NCBI RefSeq assembly: GCF_025426255.1 | Contig: NZ_CP104861.1 | Span: 1,426,001-1,490,000, forward strand | Direction: 5' to 3' | Source of the DNA: Pseudomonas fragi | Lineage (GTDB): Bacteria; Pseudomonadota; Gammaproteobacteria; Pseudomonadales; Pseudomonadaceae | DNA: 64,000 nucleotides | Shown here: positions 56,692-64,000 of the stretch, one piece after another | Numbering within the stretch: position 1 is the first letter of the stretch | How the letters are laid out: each line of letters opens with the position of its first letter | Position numbers and translations under genes: made by a program | The notes under the pieces: model-generated | The model's database searches: none | Told to the model about the DNA's origin: nothing | The model's input: the letters and a program-made list of their open reading frames with translations, nothing else

Positions 56692-57303
56692 ATGTCTGAA
56701 TCCACTGAGATCGACCCGCCGACCCGGGTTTTCGATGAGGTTGTGACCCTGGTGGTCAAGCATCGGGTCAAGGCCGGTTTTGAAGTGCCCTACAACGACT
56801 GGCTGCGCAAGATCGTGCGCATTGCCGGGCAATGGGAAGGGCATCTGGGGGTGGATGTCGTGCCCGGCAAGAGTGCCGGTCTGGACACCTATACCTGCGT
56901 ACTGCGCTTTTGCTCCACTGACGCCATGCAGCGCTGGCTGGACTCGCCGCAACGTCGCGAACTGGTCAACGAAGCCACGCCGATGCTGGCGGACGGCGAC
57001 CAGACCGAGGTCAACCCGGCCAACGAATTCTGGTTCGCGCCCCTCACCGAATCCCGTCTGCCACCACCCCGCTGGAAACAGGCAGTGCTGACGCTGATGG
57101 TGATTTTTCCGCATACCTTGCTGGTGCCGCTGATCTGGAAGCCCTTGCTGGGCTTGAGCCCCTTTTTCTCCCAATACCTGGTTGCCACCTTTGTGATCAC
57201 GCTGACCATCGTTGTCTCGGTGGTTTATCTGTTTATGCCAATGGCGACGCGTGTGTTCGCGCCTTGGCTGACGGCTCCCACTGAGCCCAAGGAAACGCGA
57301 TGA
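56692..57303 (+). CDS. Antibiotic biosynthesis monooxygenase-like protein with membrane tail
   Basis: A 203-residue protein. The first about 110 residues resemble the ABM (dimeric alpha-beta barrel) domain (VTLVVKHRVKAGFEVPYNDW; DTYTCVLRFCSTDAMQRWLD). The C-terminal half has two hydrophobic segments (AVLTLMVIFPHTLLVPLIWK; FFSQYLVATFVITLTIVVSV), so it is a membrane-anchored ABM protein. Start ATG at 56692 with GGAG. It is the first gene of an operon with the amidohydrolase (four-base overlap ATGA). Function unknown. Confidence 0.8.
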   Translation: MSESTEIDPPTRVFDEVVTLVVKHRVKAGFEVPYNDWLRKIVRIAGQWEGHLGVDVVPGKSAGLDTYTCVLRFCSTDAMQRWLDSPQRRELVNEATPMLADGDQTEVNPANEFWFAPLTESRLPPPRWKQAVLTLMVIFPHTLLVPLIWKPLLGLSPFFSQYLVATFVITLTIVVSVVYLFMPMATRVFAPWLTAPTEPKETR

Positions 57304-59138
57304 ACGCCGATCTGATCTTATTCAATGGCCAATTTCATACCGTCGATCGCGACAACCCGCATGCCAGCGCCGTGGCCATCCGCGAGGGCCGCTTTGTGGC
57401 GGTCGGCACCGATGCTCAGGCGATGGCCCTGCGCGGTGCGGGTACGCAAGTTATCGACCTCAAGGGCCGCTGTGTCATTCCTGGCCTTAATGACTCACAC
57501 CTGCATCTGATCCGTGGCGGCCTGAATTACAACCTCGAACTGCGCTGGGAAGGTGTGCCATCGCTGGCCGATGCGTTGCGCATGCTCAAGGAACAGGCCG
57601 AGCGCACGCCGACGCCGCAATGGGTGCGGGTGGTGGGCGGCTGGAACGAATTCCAGTTCGCCGAAAAACGCATGCCTACCCTGGAAGAACTCAATCAGGC
57701 GGCCCCGGATACCCCGGTATTTGTCCTGCACTTGTATGACCGGGCCTTGCTTAATCGGGCCGCGCTGCGGGTTGCCGGCTATACCCGTGATACCCCGAAC
57801 CCGCCGGGTGGCGAGATTGTGCGAGATGCCAACGGCAACCCGACCGGCATGCTGGTGGCGCGACCCAACGCGATGATTCTCTACTCGACCCTGGCCAAGG
57901 GGCCGAAGTTGCCGTTGGAGTATCAGGTGAACTCCACCCGCCAATTTATGCGCGAGCTCAACCGCCTGGGCCTCACCAGCGCGATTGATGCCGGCGGTGG
58001 TTTTCAAAACTATCCCGACGATTACCAGGTCATCGAACAGTTGGCCAAAGACCAGCAGTTGACTATCCGTATTGCCTACAACCTGTTTACGCAAAAGCCC
58101 AAGGAAGAACTGACCGACTTCAAGAACTGGACCGGCAGTGTGAAACTGCACCAGGGCGATGACTTCTTGCGGCACAACGGCGCCGGGGAAATGCTGGTGT
58201 TCTCGGCGGCGGACTTCGAGGACTTCCTTGAACCGCGCCCGGACTTGCCGCAAACCATGGAAGACGAACTGGAGCCGGTGGTGCGTCATTTGGTGGAGCA
58301 ACGCTGGCCGTTCCGCCTGCACGCCACCTACAACGAATCCATCAGTCGCATGCTCGACGTGTTCGAGAAGGTCAATCGCGATATCCCGTTCAATGGCTTG
58401 CCGTGGTTTTTCGACCATGCCGAAACCATCACCCCGCATAACATCGAGCGTGTGAGAGCACTGGGTGGGGGCATTGCGATTCAGGATCGTATGGCATTCC
58501 AAGGTGAGTATTTCGTCGAACGTTACGGTGCTAAAGCGGCCCAAGCTACGCCCCCCATCAAGCGCATGCTGGCCGAAGGCGTGCCGGTGGGGGCGGGCAC
58601 CGATGCCACCCGCGTATCCAGCTATAACCCGTGGACTTCGTTGTATTGGATGGTCAGCGGTCGCACTGTCGGCGGCCTTGAGTTGCACGCCGAAGGCTTG
58701 CCCCGGCTCACCGCACTGGAGCTGTTCACCCACGGCAGCGCCTGGTTTTCATCCGAGCAGGGCAAAAAGGGCCAGATCAAGGTCGGCCAGTTGGCAGACG
58801 TGGCGGCCCTGAGCGCGGACTTCTTCAGCGTCGACGAAGAAACCATCAAGTGGATCGAGTCCGTGCTGACCGTGGTGGGCGGCAAAGTGGTGTACGCCGC
58901 CGGCGACTTTGAAAAGCTTGGGCCAGCCCGTGTACCGGTGTTGCCCGACTGGTCACCGGTGGTCACCGTCCCAGGCCACTGGCGCCCTGGCGCGCCGTTG
59001 CTGGCGCAGGCCCACCAATGCAGTGGGCCGTGCGCGGTGCATGCCCATGGCCATGAAAAAGCACGTCTTTCGAATGCGCCGGTCAGCGACTTTGCCGGCT
59101 TTTGGGGCGCCTTTGGCTGCTCGTGTTTCGCGTTTTGA
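57300..59138 (+). CDS. Amidohydrolase (YtcJ/exoenzyme-type)
   Basis: A 612-residue metal-dependent amidohydrolase. Metal motif NDSHLHLIRGG near the start, further His motifs HATYNESISR and FDHAETITPHN, and catalytic GAGTDATRVSSYNP. It matches the YtcJ-type family (nitrilase- or formamidase-like unknown substrates). AAGGA before the ATG; overlaps the upstream gene by four bases, and the isochorismatase follows 32 bases after. The C-terminal about 45 residues are Ala/His/Gly-rich and atypical. Confidence 0.88.
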   Translation: MNADLILFNGQFHTVDRDNPHASAVAIREGRFVAVGTDAQAMALRGAGTQVIDLKGRCVIPGLNDSHLHLIRGGLNYNLELRWEGVPSLADALRMLKEQAERTPTPQWVRVVGGWNEFQFAEKRMPTLEELNQAAPDTPVFVLHLYDRALLNRAALRVAGYTRDTPNPPGGEIVRDANGNPTGMLVARPNAMILYSTLAKGPKLPLEYQVNSTRQFMRELNRLGLTSAIDAGGGFQNYPDDYQVIEQLAKDQQLTIRIAYNLFTQKPKEELTDFKNWTGSVKLHQGDDFLRHNGAGEMLVFSAADFEDFLEPRPDLPQTMEDELEPVVRHLVEQRWPFRLHATYNESISRMLDVFEKVNRDIPFNGLPWFFDHAETITPHNIERVRALGGGIAIQDRMAFQGEYFVERYGAKAAQATPPIKRMLAEGVPVGAGTDATRVSSYNPWTSLYWMVSGRTVGGLELHAEGLPRLTALELFTHGSAWFSSEQGKKGQIKVGQLADVAALSADFFSVDEETIKWIESVLTVVGGKVVYAAGDFEKLGPARVPVLPDWSPVVTVPGHWRPGAPLLAQAHQCSGPCAVHAHGHEKARLSNAPVSDFAGFWGAFGCSCFAF

Positions 59139-59170
59139 TCCCGTAACACCTATCCATCGAGGAGTTTCAC

Positions 59171-59797
59171 ATGAGCAATGTTCCGTACAAGCGCCTGAAC
59201 AAAGATGATGCTGTGGTGTTGCTGGTTGACCACCAGACCGGTCTGATCTCGTTGGTCCAGGATTTCTCGCCGAACGAATTCAAGAACAACGTACTGGCGC
59301 TGGGCGATGTGGCGAAGTTCTTCAAACTGCCGACCATCCTCACCACCAGTTTTGAAAACGGCCCCAACGGTCCGATGGTGCCGGAGCTCAAGGAACTGTT
59401 CCCGGACGCCCCGTATATTCCGCGCCCCGGTCAGATCAATGCTTGGGACAACGAAGATTTCGTCAAGGCGGTCAAGGCTACCGGGCGCAAGCAGTTGATC
59501 ATTGCGGGCGTGGTGACGGATGTATGCGTGACCTTCCCGACACTGTCGGCGCTGGCTGAGGGTTTTGACGTGTTTGTGGTGACAGATGCCTCGGGCACCT
59601 TTAACGAAACCGTGCAACAGGCCGCCTGGGCGCGGATGGCGGCAGCGGGTGCACAGTTGATGAACTGGTTCTCGGTGGCGTGCGAGCTGCAGGGGGACTG
59701 GCGCAATGACATGGAAGGCCTGGCCAACCTGCTGTCGCCGCGCATTCCCAACTACCGCAACCTGATGAACAGCTACTCGGTATTGACGGCAAAATAA
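59171..59797 (+). CDS. Isochorismatase-family hydrolase (YcaC-like)
   Basis: A 208-residue cysteine hydrolase. Catalytic D20 (LLVDHQTGL) and C119 (VVTDVCVTFP) lie in canonical places. YcaC-type proteins are octameric hydrolases of unknown substrate; others hydrolyse N-carbamoyl or isochorismate-type bonds. GAGGAG precedes the ATG. It is the third gene of the ABM-amidohydrolase operon. Confidence 0.9.
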   Translation: MSNVPYKRLNKDDAVVLLVDHQTGLISLVQDFSPNEFKNNVLALGDVAKFFKLPTILTTSFENGPNGPMVPELKELFPDAPYIPRPGQINAWDNEDFVKAVKATGRKQLIIAGVVTDVCVTFPTLSALAEGFDVFVVTDASGTFNETVQQAAWARMAAAGAQLMNWFSVACELQGDWRNDMEGLANLLSPRIPNYRNLMNSYSVLTAK

Positions 59798-59820
59798 CGC
59801 AGCACATTTGCTTCTGTAGC

Positions 59821-59911
59821 CGCTGCCGCAGGCTGCGACAAGGGCCGCAGGACCTTGGCTTTCTTTTGGAATCCGGGGTCGCTTTGCAACTCATCGCAGC
59901 CTGCGGCAGCG
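59821..59911. repeat. Inverted repeat, CGCTGCCGCAGG family
   Basis: CGCTGCCGCAGGCTGCGA (59821-59838) and its complement (59894-59911) are exact over 18 bases. It abuts the flanked GTGGGAGCG element at 59914. Confidence 0.85.
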
Positions 59912-59913
59912 CA

Positions 59914-60003
59914 GATACTTCAAGTGTGGGAGCGAGCCTGCTCGCGAAGATCATTCGCGAGCAGGCTCGCTCCCACTAGTGGCTTGACCTGGAACAGAGT
60001 ATC
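59914..60003. repeat. REP-type repeat with conserved flanks, GTGGGAGCG family
   Basis: The second near-full copy of the unit at 27871, with a few substitutions and one single-base length difference. Arms GTGGGAGCGAGCCTGCTCG and complement form a 22-base stem. It lies in the convergent gap between the isochorismatase and MscS-type genes. Confidence 0.88.
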
Positions 60004-60025
60004 TACAGATGTCACCGTAATGTTT

Positions 60026-61453
60026 TCAGCGCTTGTGCAACCAACTCAAAAACCCCCCTTTCCTGATCGGTGCCGGTGCGGCCATCAGCGCCATGCGGCT
60101 GCTCTGCTGACGTACTGCCTGCAACGTATTCAACGCCCGTCCTACCTCAGCCTGTTGCCCCATGCATTCGCGGGTCACGGACTTGTCGAGCCGATAAATG
60201 ATGCTTGAGGTCAGGGTAGTAAAGGTCGCCTGGGACGGCGAGTCCGTGAGGATGCTTTCTTCGCCCATGATCTCTCCGGGCCCCATGCGCCCGGCTTCAA
60301 CAGGCCCCGTGGCGTTGGGCACGGTCACGCTGACCACGCCGGTGGCGATGACCATCAGGCTGTCCGGCACCTCGTCCAGAGCCAGCACCACCTGACCTGC
60401 CGCGTATTGCTGGGCAACCATGGAACGGGCGATCTGGTCGCGTTCTTCTGCACTCAGCGAACGGAAGATTTTCACCTCGTCGAGCAATGCCCGTGCCCGA
60501 CCCGCGGGCTCGATCACAGCGTCAGGCTGGCGCGAAATACCTGCCGCCTCAAGATGCCGATGTGCCAGGTCAAACAGTTGGTTGCGGACTTCGCTTTTTT
60601 TAGCCAGCTCGGCAATAAACCCGCTGGCCACGTATTCGGACATGATCTCACCTGCCTCCTTGAGCACCGCTTTGGGAGCAGGGTTGAGCAGCAGACTGCT
60701 GCTGCCCTGCAGCGTGCGCTCCAACGCATCGAGCACCCGGCGCGGGCGAACATGGTTGGGCACCTGAATGCTGATCGACACGCCGTGCAGATTCGTGGGC
60801 CGGCTCAGGTTGACGATCTTGGCCTTGGCCGCCACGGAGTTGGGCACTACCGCCGTGCTGCCCGCGCTGGTCAACAAATGGGTGGCGCGCCAGTCGATAT
60901 CCAGCACCTTGCCTTCGACACCGTCGATCACCACCCAGTCATCCACCTGATACGGCTTGGTGGTGTTGAGCACGATGCCGGAAAACACGTCGCTCAAGGT
61001 GCTCTGCAATGCCAGGCCAACCACAATCGCTACCACCCCGGACGTCGCCAGCAAGCCTTTCACCGGCAACTCCAGAACGTAACCGGCTGCGGCGACGATA
61101 GCCGCCAGGAACACCAGTGCGCCGATCACATCCTGCAGCAGGCGGCCGCTGTGACCGATGCGGCGCATCAGCACCAGGCCGAGCACCTCCGTAAGCACCC
61201 GCGCCGCGTACAGCCACCACATAATTCCCAGCGCCGTAGCCCCTAATTGCTCCACGCGGTCATCGGTAAACAGCGGCGCCTGCAACGGGCTGACTCCGGC
61301 GTTGATGATGATTGTGCTGAACATCGCAAACAGTGCCAGTCGCACGCATACCCGAGTCACACGCTGCTTGAATGGCGCCAGATGCCAGAGCGCGGCGTCG
61401 ATCACCAGCAGTACAGCACCCCAGGACAGGGGGTGATCGAGGAGAAAGGGCAT
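60026..61453 (-). CDS. MscS-family mechanosensitive channel with cyclic-nucleotide-binding domain
   Basis: A 475-residue membrane protein. Four hydrophobic helices in the first about 150 residues, then the MscS pore-beta region (GVVAIVVGLALQSTLSDVFS and PYQVDDWVVIDGVEGKVLDI). The C-terminal about 120 residues form a cyclic-nucleotide-binding domain (FRSLSAEERDQIARSMVAQQ and GPGEIMGEESILTD). This is the bCNG-type channel class. ATG at 61453 with GGAG; the longer frame begins in the REP repeat. Confidence 0.9.
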   Translation of the reverse strand: MPFLLDHPLSWGAVLLVIDAALWHLAPFKQRVTRVCVRLALFAMFSTIIINAGVSPLQAPLFTDDRVEQLGATALGIMWWLYAARVLTEVLGLVLMRRIGHSGRLLQDVIGALVFLAAIVAAAGYVLELPVKGLLATSGVVAIVVGLALQSTLSDVFSGIVLNTTKPYQVDDWVVIDGVEGKVLDIDWRATHLLTSAGSTAVVPNSVAAKAKIVNLSRPTNLHGVSISIQVPNHVRPRRVLDALERTLQGSSSLLLNPAPKAVLKEAGEIMSEYVASGFIAELAKKSEVRNQLFDLAHRHLEAAGISRQPDAVIEPAGRARALLDEVKIFRSLSAEERDQIARSMVAQQYAAGQVVLALDEVPDSLMVIATGVVSVTVPNATGPVEAGRMGPGEIMGEESILTDSPSQATFTTLTSSIIYRLDKSVTRECMGQQAEVGRALNTLQAVRQQSSRMALMAAPAPIRKGGFLSWLHKR

Positions 61454-61484
61454 GGGTAAACTCCGAAATGAGAGAGGGGAATTC

Positions 61485-61549
61485 GTGGGGGCGAGCCTGC
61501 TCGCGAAGGCTCTAAAAGTGAAGCGCTTCGCGAGCAGGCTCGCTCCCAC
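61485..61549. repeat. REP-type inverted repeat, GTGGGAGCG family (short gap)
   Basis: GTGGGGGCGAGCCTGCTCG pairs with CGAGCAGGCTCGCTCCCAC, with about 22 bases between arms. It lies between the divergent MscS-type and LysR genes. Confidence 0.85.
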
Positions 61550-61638
61550 GGATACACCTGCAGCGAACAGAGCATAGACGGGTGTTGAAAAGGGGAAAAG
61601 CCGTTATAAAGTGTTTAACTGTCCACCAGGTCGTGACA

Positions 61639-62535
61639 ATGAACCCGTTCGAAGATATGCGTATATTTTGCCAGGTCATGGACTCCGGCAGCTTCACTGC
61701 GGCGGCCGACCAATTGGGTCTGTCCAAGCAATTCGTGAGTCGGCGATTGATACAACTGGAGGCGCGATTGGGCGTGCGTCTGCTCAACCGCTCCACTCGG
61801 CGACTGGACGTCACGCCCCTGGGGCAAAGTTATTACGAGTCGGCCATGCGCTTGCTCAACGATGTCGAGCATATGGAGCAGGGTATCGCTGGCCAGACCA
61901 GCGAGCCACGCGGCACCTTGCGGGTCAGCGCACCGCTGTCCTTTGCCATGGCGCATCTGGGCTGCCTGCTGCCGTTGTTTTTACAGCGCTACAGCGGCGT
62001 GACCGTAGAAGTGGACCTCAGCGACCGGCCGGTGGACTTGCTCAGCGAAGGCTATGACCTGGCCTTGCGCATCGGCGTGCTTGAGGACTCGACTCTAATT
62101 GCCCGTCGTATCGCCAGCATCGAGCGTGTTTACTGTGCCAGCCCGGCCTACCTGGCCGAGCGCGGCACACCGCTCAAACCCCAGGATCTGCACGAGCATG
62201 ATTGCCTGCCCTACGGCCACGGCCGTCAGGTGCAGTGGCGTTTCGAAGGGCAGGGCAAGCCCCTGACCATCAACGTCAGCGGGCGCATGCGGGTCAATAA
62301 TGGTGAGTTGCTCAGGGACGCAGCTATTGCAGGGCTGGGCATTACCTACCTGCCGACCTTTATCGTTGGCTCGGCTCTGGAGAGCGGGCAACTGGTACGC
62401 GTGCTGGACGATTACCGCTGCGCGCCGTTGGCGTTATCGGCGGTGTATCCGCAGCATCGCCAGCGTTCGCTACCGGTGCAGGCATTGATCGAATTCTTGC
62501 GCGAGCGGCTGGATCAGGGGCAAGGCGGGCTGTAG
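61639..62535 (+). CDS. LysR-family transcriptional regulator
   Basis: A 298-residue regulator. N-terminal winged helix-turn-helix (MRIFCQVMDSGSFTAAADQL and SKQFVSRRLIQLEARLGVRL, about 4-63) and a LysR substrate-binding domain. Start ATG at 61639 after a 19-codon rejected extension. Divergent from the MscS-type channel across about 185 bases, and possibly its regulator. A short GC-rich hairpin follows the stop (GGGGGAG, 62535-62553). Confidence 0.9.
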   Translation: MNPFEDMRIFCQVMDSGSFTAAADQLGLSKQFVSRRLIQLEARLGVRLLNRSTRRLDVTPLGQSYYESAMRLLNDVEHMEQGIAGQTSEPRGTLRVSAPLSFAMAHLGCLLPLFLQRYSGVTVEVDLSDRPVDLLSEGYDLALRIGVLEDSTLIARRIASIERVYCASPAYLAERGTPLKPQDLHEHDCLPYGHGRQVQWRFEGQGKPLTINVSGRMRVNNGELLRDAAIAGLGITYLPTFIVGSALESGQLVRVLDDYRCAPLALSAVYPQHRQRSLPVQALIEFLRERLDQGQGGL

Positions 62536-62563
62536 GGGGAGTCAGGCTCCCCCCGGTAGCTCG

Positions 62564-63355
62564 TCAAACGATGGCGGGGTAATCGGCCATCGTGTCAGGC
62601 CACGGGCTCAACACTTCGAAACCATCGTCGGTCACGGCGACCATGTGTTCCCACTGGGCTGAAAGCGAGTTGTCCTTGGTGACCACGGTCCAGTTATCGG
62701 GGAGGGTTTTCACATGGCGTTTGCCAGCGTTGAGCATGGGCTCGATGGTGAAAATCATGCCGGTCTTGAGCTTCATGCCCTGGCCCGGATAACCGTAGTG
62801 CAGTACCTGCGGCTCATCGTGATAAACCTTGCCGATCCCGTGGCCGCAATACTCACGCACCACGCTGTAGCCTTCTGTCTCGGCAAGGGTCTGGATGGCA
62901 TGGCCGATATCACCGAGGGTCGCGCCAGGGCGCACCATGCGGATGCCTGCGCACATGGCATCGTAGGTGGTTTTCACCAGATGGCGTGCCTCGGGGCTAG
63001 GTTCGCCGACGAAGTACATGCGGCTGGTGTCGCCGAACCAGCCATCCTTGACCACCGCGATATCGATATTGACGATATCGCCGTCCTGCAGCACCCGGTT
63101 TGACGGAATGCCGTGGCAAACCACCTCATTGACCGAGGCGCACACGGTTTTCGGGAAGCCGTGATAGCCGACATTGCCGGGTATGGCCTTCTGCACATTG
63201 ACGATGTAGTCGTGGCAGATCTGATCGAGCTGGTCGGTGCTGACGCCAGCCTTGACGTGCTCACCGATCATGGCCAGCACTTCGGCTGCCAGTTTGCCCG
63301 CGACCTTGGACTGGGCGATTTGTGCCGGGCTGTTGATCACGACGCTGGTTCTCAT
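62564..63355 (-). CDS. map: Type I methionine aminopeptidase (second-type Map)
   Basis: A 263-residue metallopeptidase that removes N-terminal methionine. Metal ligands D98, D109 (NIDIAVVKDGWFGDTSRMYF), H172 (YCGHGIGKVYHD), E205 (FTIEPML) and E236 are all present, as is H81. It is not next to rpsB, where the housekeeping map usually is, and its start codon overlaps the ParD-like gene stop by four bases (63352-63355). It is therefore probably the second, dispensable Map paralog; partner function unclear. Confidence 0.93.
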   Translation of the reverse strand: MRTSVVINSPAQIAQSKVAGKLAAEVLAMIGEHVKAGVSTDQLDQICHDYIVNVQKAIPGNVGYHGFPKTVCASVNEVVCHGIPSNRVLQDGDIVNIDIAVVKDGWFGDTSRMYFVGEPSPEARHLVKTTYDAMCAGIRMVRPGATLGDIGHAIQTLAETEGYSVVREYCGHGIGKVYHDEPQVLHYGYPGQGMKLKTGMIFTIEPMLNAGKRHVKTLPDNWTVVTKDNSLSAQWEHMVAVTDDGFEVLSPWPDTMADYPAIV

Positions 63356-63594
63356 TGTGCCGCTCCCGCAGTGGCATCAGCCAGCTCGCACAGTTGCTTC
63401 AAATCGAGGCCGCCTTGCTGTTCGGCGCGGATCAGCAAGCGGCAGATCTGGTTGTGGTCCAGATCGGGGTGCAGCTCGGTCAGCATGCCGATGCGCATCC
63501 AGTGCTCTGCTTGTGCGTTGATTGAACGGTTGAGTGCGTTGCTGGCGACCCGCAGGTTTTCGTGGGTGGCGTCCGATATTTTTACGATGCCCAT
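63352..63594 (-). CDS. ParD-like antitoxin-type protein
   Basis: An 80-residue protein, MGIVKISDATHENLRVASNA, containing a ribbon-helix-helix-like N-terminus and RSINAQAEHWMRIGMLTELH, characteristic of the ParD-like (DUF3423) family. No ParE toxin is adjacent; the map gene overlaps it by four bases (ATGA), implying coupled translation. Start ATG at 63594 (an upstream TTG at 63606 is possible). Upstream AT-rich direct repeats (ATATGAAGT / ATATGAAAC, about 63607-63630) may be its operator. It is the candidate regulator of the pair. Confidence 0.78.
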   Translation of the reverse strand: MGIVKISDATHENLRVASNALNRSINAQAEHWMRIGMLTELHPDLDHNQICRLLIRAEQQGGLDLKQLCELADATAGAAQ

Positions 63595-63735
63595 CTGAAT
63601 GCTCAATATGAAGTATATATGAAACGTATATTAATCGAGGGCGTGGCACGATCGCAACTCAAAGGTCTGTTAGTCATGGACAGCCCTGCGGGTCGATCCC
63701 TATGCTGGTGCGATTAAAAAAACAATCAGAACACC

Positions 63736-64000
63736 ATGACCCTTAATGCCTCCCTCCATGCGCTGCTCCACTGGCTTGCCCGGCCGCACCGAAGCCTGGT
63801 GGCACGGTATACCTTGCTCTCGGTGTTCGTGATGAGCATTGCGCTGGTCACTCTGGCCGTTCTTTACGAGCAATTGGCCAAGGACCTGCTCAATCGCCTG
63901 ACCGGCGAACGCCTTGACGCCCAGGCGCTGTCGACGGCAAACCGCTTGTCGTCGTTTCTGGATGACCGTTTTTACCAGCTCTCGGCGCTGTCCAATCATC
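63736..64000 (+). CDS. Membrane sensor protein, 5' part (continues beyond window)
   Basis: The visible 88 codons have an N-terminal transmembrane helix (YTLLSVFVMSIALVTLAVLY) followed by the start of an extracytoplasmic domain (LTGERLDAQALSTANRLSSF). The layout fits a methyl-accepting protein, diguanylate cyclase or histidine kinase with a Cache-like sensor. The type cannot be decided as the C-terminal part is outside the window. No strong ribosome-binding site precedes the ATG. Confidence 0.65.
   Translation, partial: MTLNASLHALLHWLARPHRSLVARYTLLSVFVMSIALVTLAVLYEQLAKDLLNRLTGERLDAQALSTANRLSSFLDDRFYQLSALSNH

Noticed and set aside
61454..61549. Extra N-terminal 32 codons on the MscS-type gene (MGASLLAKRF)
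   Set aside because: They are translation of the REP repeat; the same MGASLLA string appears in other false frames at repeat copies.

Overview
The window is chromosomal DNA from a Pseudomonas, most likely of the fluorescens/fragi/putida side of the genus. Evidence: PsrA, FadBA, SulA-LexA, LolCDE, SthA, an AlgA-type bifunctional mannose enzyme, a CopRS/CopI set, an N-terminally extended GAPDH, and many dispersed hairpin repeats of Pseudomonas REP type. From memory, the gene order in several blocks (moaB-moeA, slt-uup, fadBA-topA-sulA-lexA-psrA-nagZ, mfd-gap, sthA-lolCDE, queF-copRS, dapA-bamC-purC) resembles P. aeruginosa PAO1. This was not checked by alignment. I see no prophage, insertion sequence, CRISPR array or replication origin.

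Layout. 1-4.7 kb: envelope and stress genes (YqjE-like holin, DUF883, KefC-like antiporter, glutaredoxin-like protein, pseudouridine synthase, small lipoprotein) up to mobA. 4.7-6.5 kb: moaB-moeA for molybdenum cofactor, divergent from mobA. 6.7-13.2 kb: GDP-mannose enzyme, YegS-like kinase, CheV, MOSC protein, Slt. 13.4-23.2 kb: Uup, UspA, fadBA, DUF1653, topA. 23.4-30.7 kb: small proteins, the SOS pair sulA-lexA, psrA, nagZ and a SNF2 helicase. 30.7-36 kb: mfd and GAPDH. 36-44.4 kb: citrate-type MFS carrier, SthA, GDPD, PilZ, lolC-lolD-lolE. 44.5-47.3 kb: copper sensing (copS, copR and divergent copI). 47.3-53.4 kb: queF, bcp, gcvR, dapA-bamC, an MBL hydrolase, purC and tRNA-Ser(CGA). 53.7-64 kb: a more accessory stretch with pirin, a GlxA-type regulator, an alpha/beta hydrolase, a three-gene monooxygenase/amidohydrolase/isochorismatase operon, an MscS channel with a cyclic-nucleotide domain, a LysR regulator, a second-type methionine aminopeptidase coupled to a ParD-like protein, and the start of a membrane sensor.

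Regulation can be read in several places. lexA has two perfect CTG-N10-CAG SOS boxes. psrA has two abutting PsrA-type operators over its -10, and the fadBA leader carries a one-mismatch version of the same motif in the same position, so psrA and fadBA form a likely local fatty-acid regulon. copRS and copI share a TGACAA-N2-TTGTAA box. The GAPDH gene has a palindrome in its promoter spacer.

Two or three families of dispersed inverted repeats punctuate the gene ends. One family (core GTGGGAGCG, about 90 bases with conserved flanks) occurs at least ten times. Another (core TAGCAGCTGCC, about 145 bases) occurs three times, and one of its copies supplies the stop codon of the mannose enzyme gene. 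The least explained items are the ParD-like/Map overlapping pair, the mfd-SNF2 helicase pair, the amidohydrolase operon and the cNMP-domain MscS channel.
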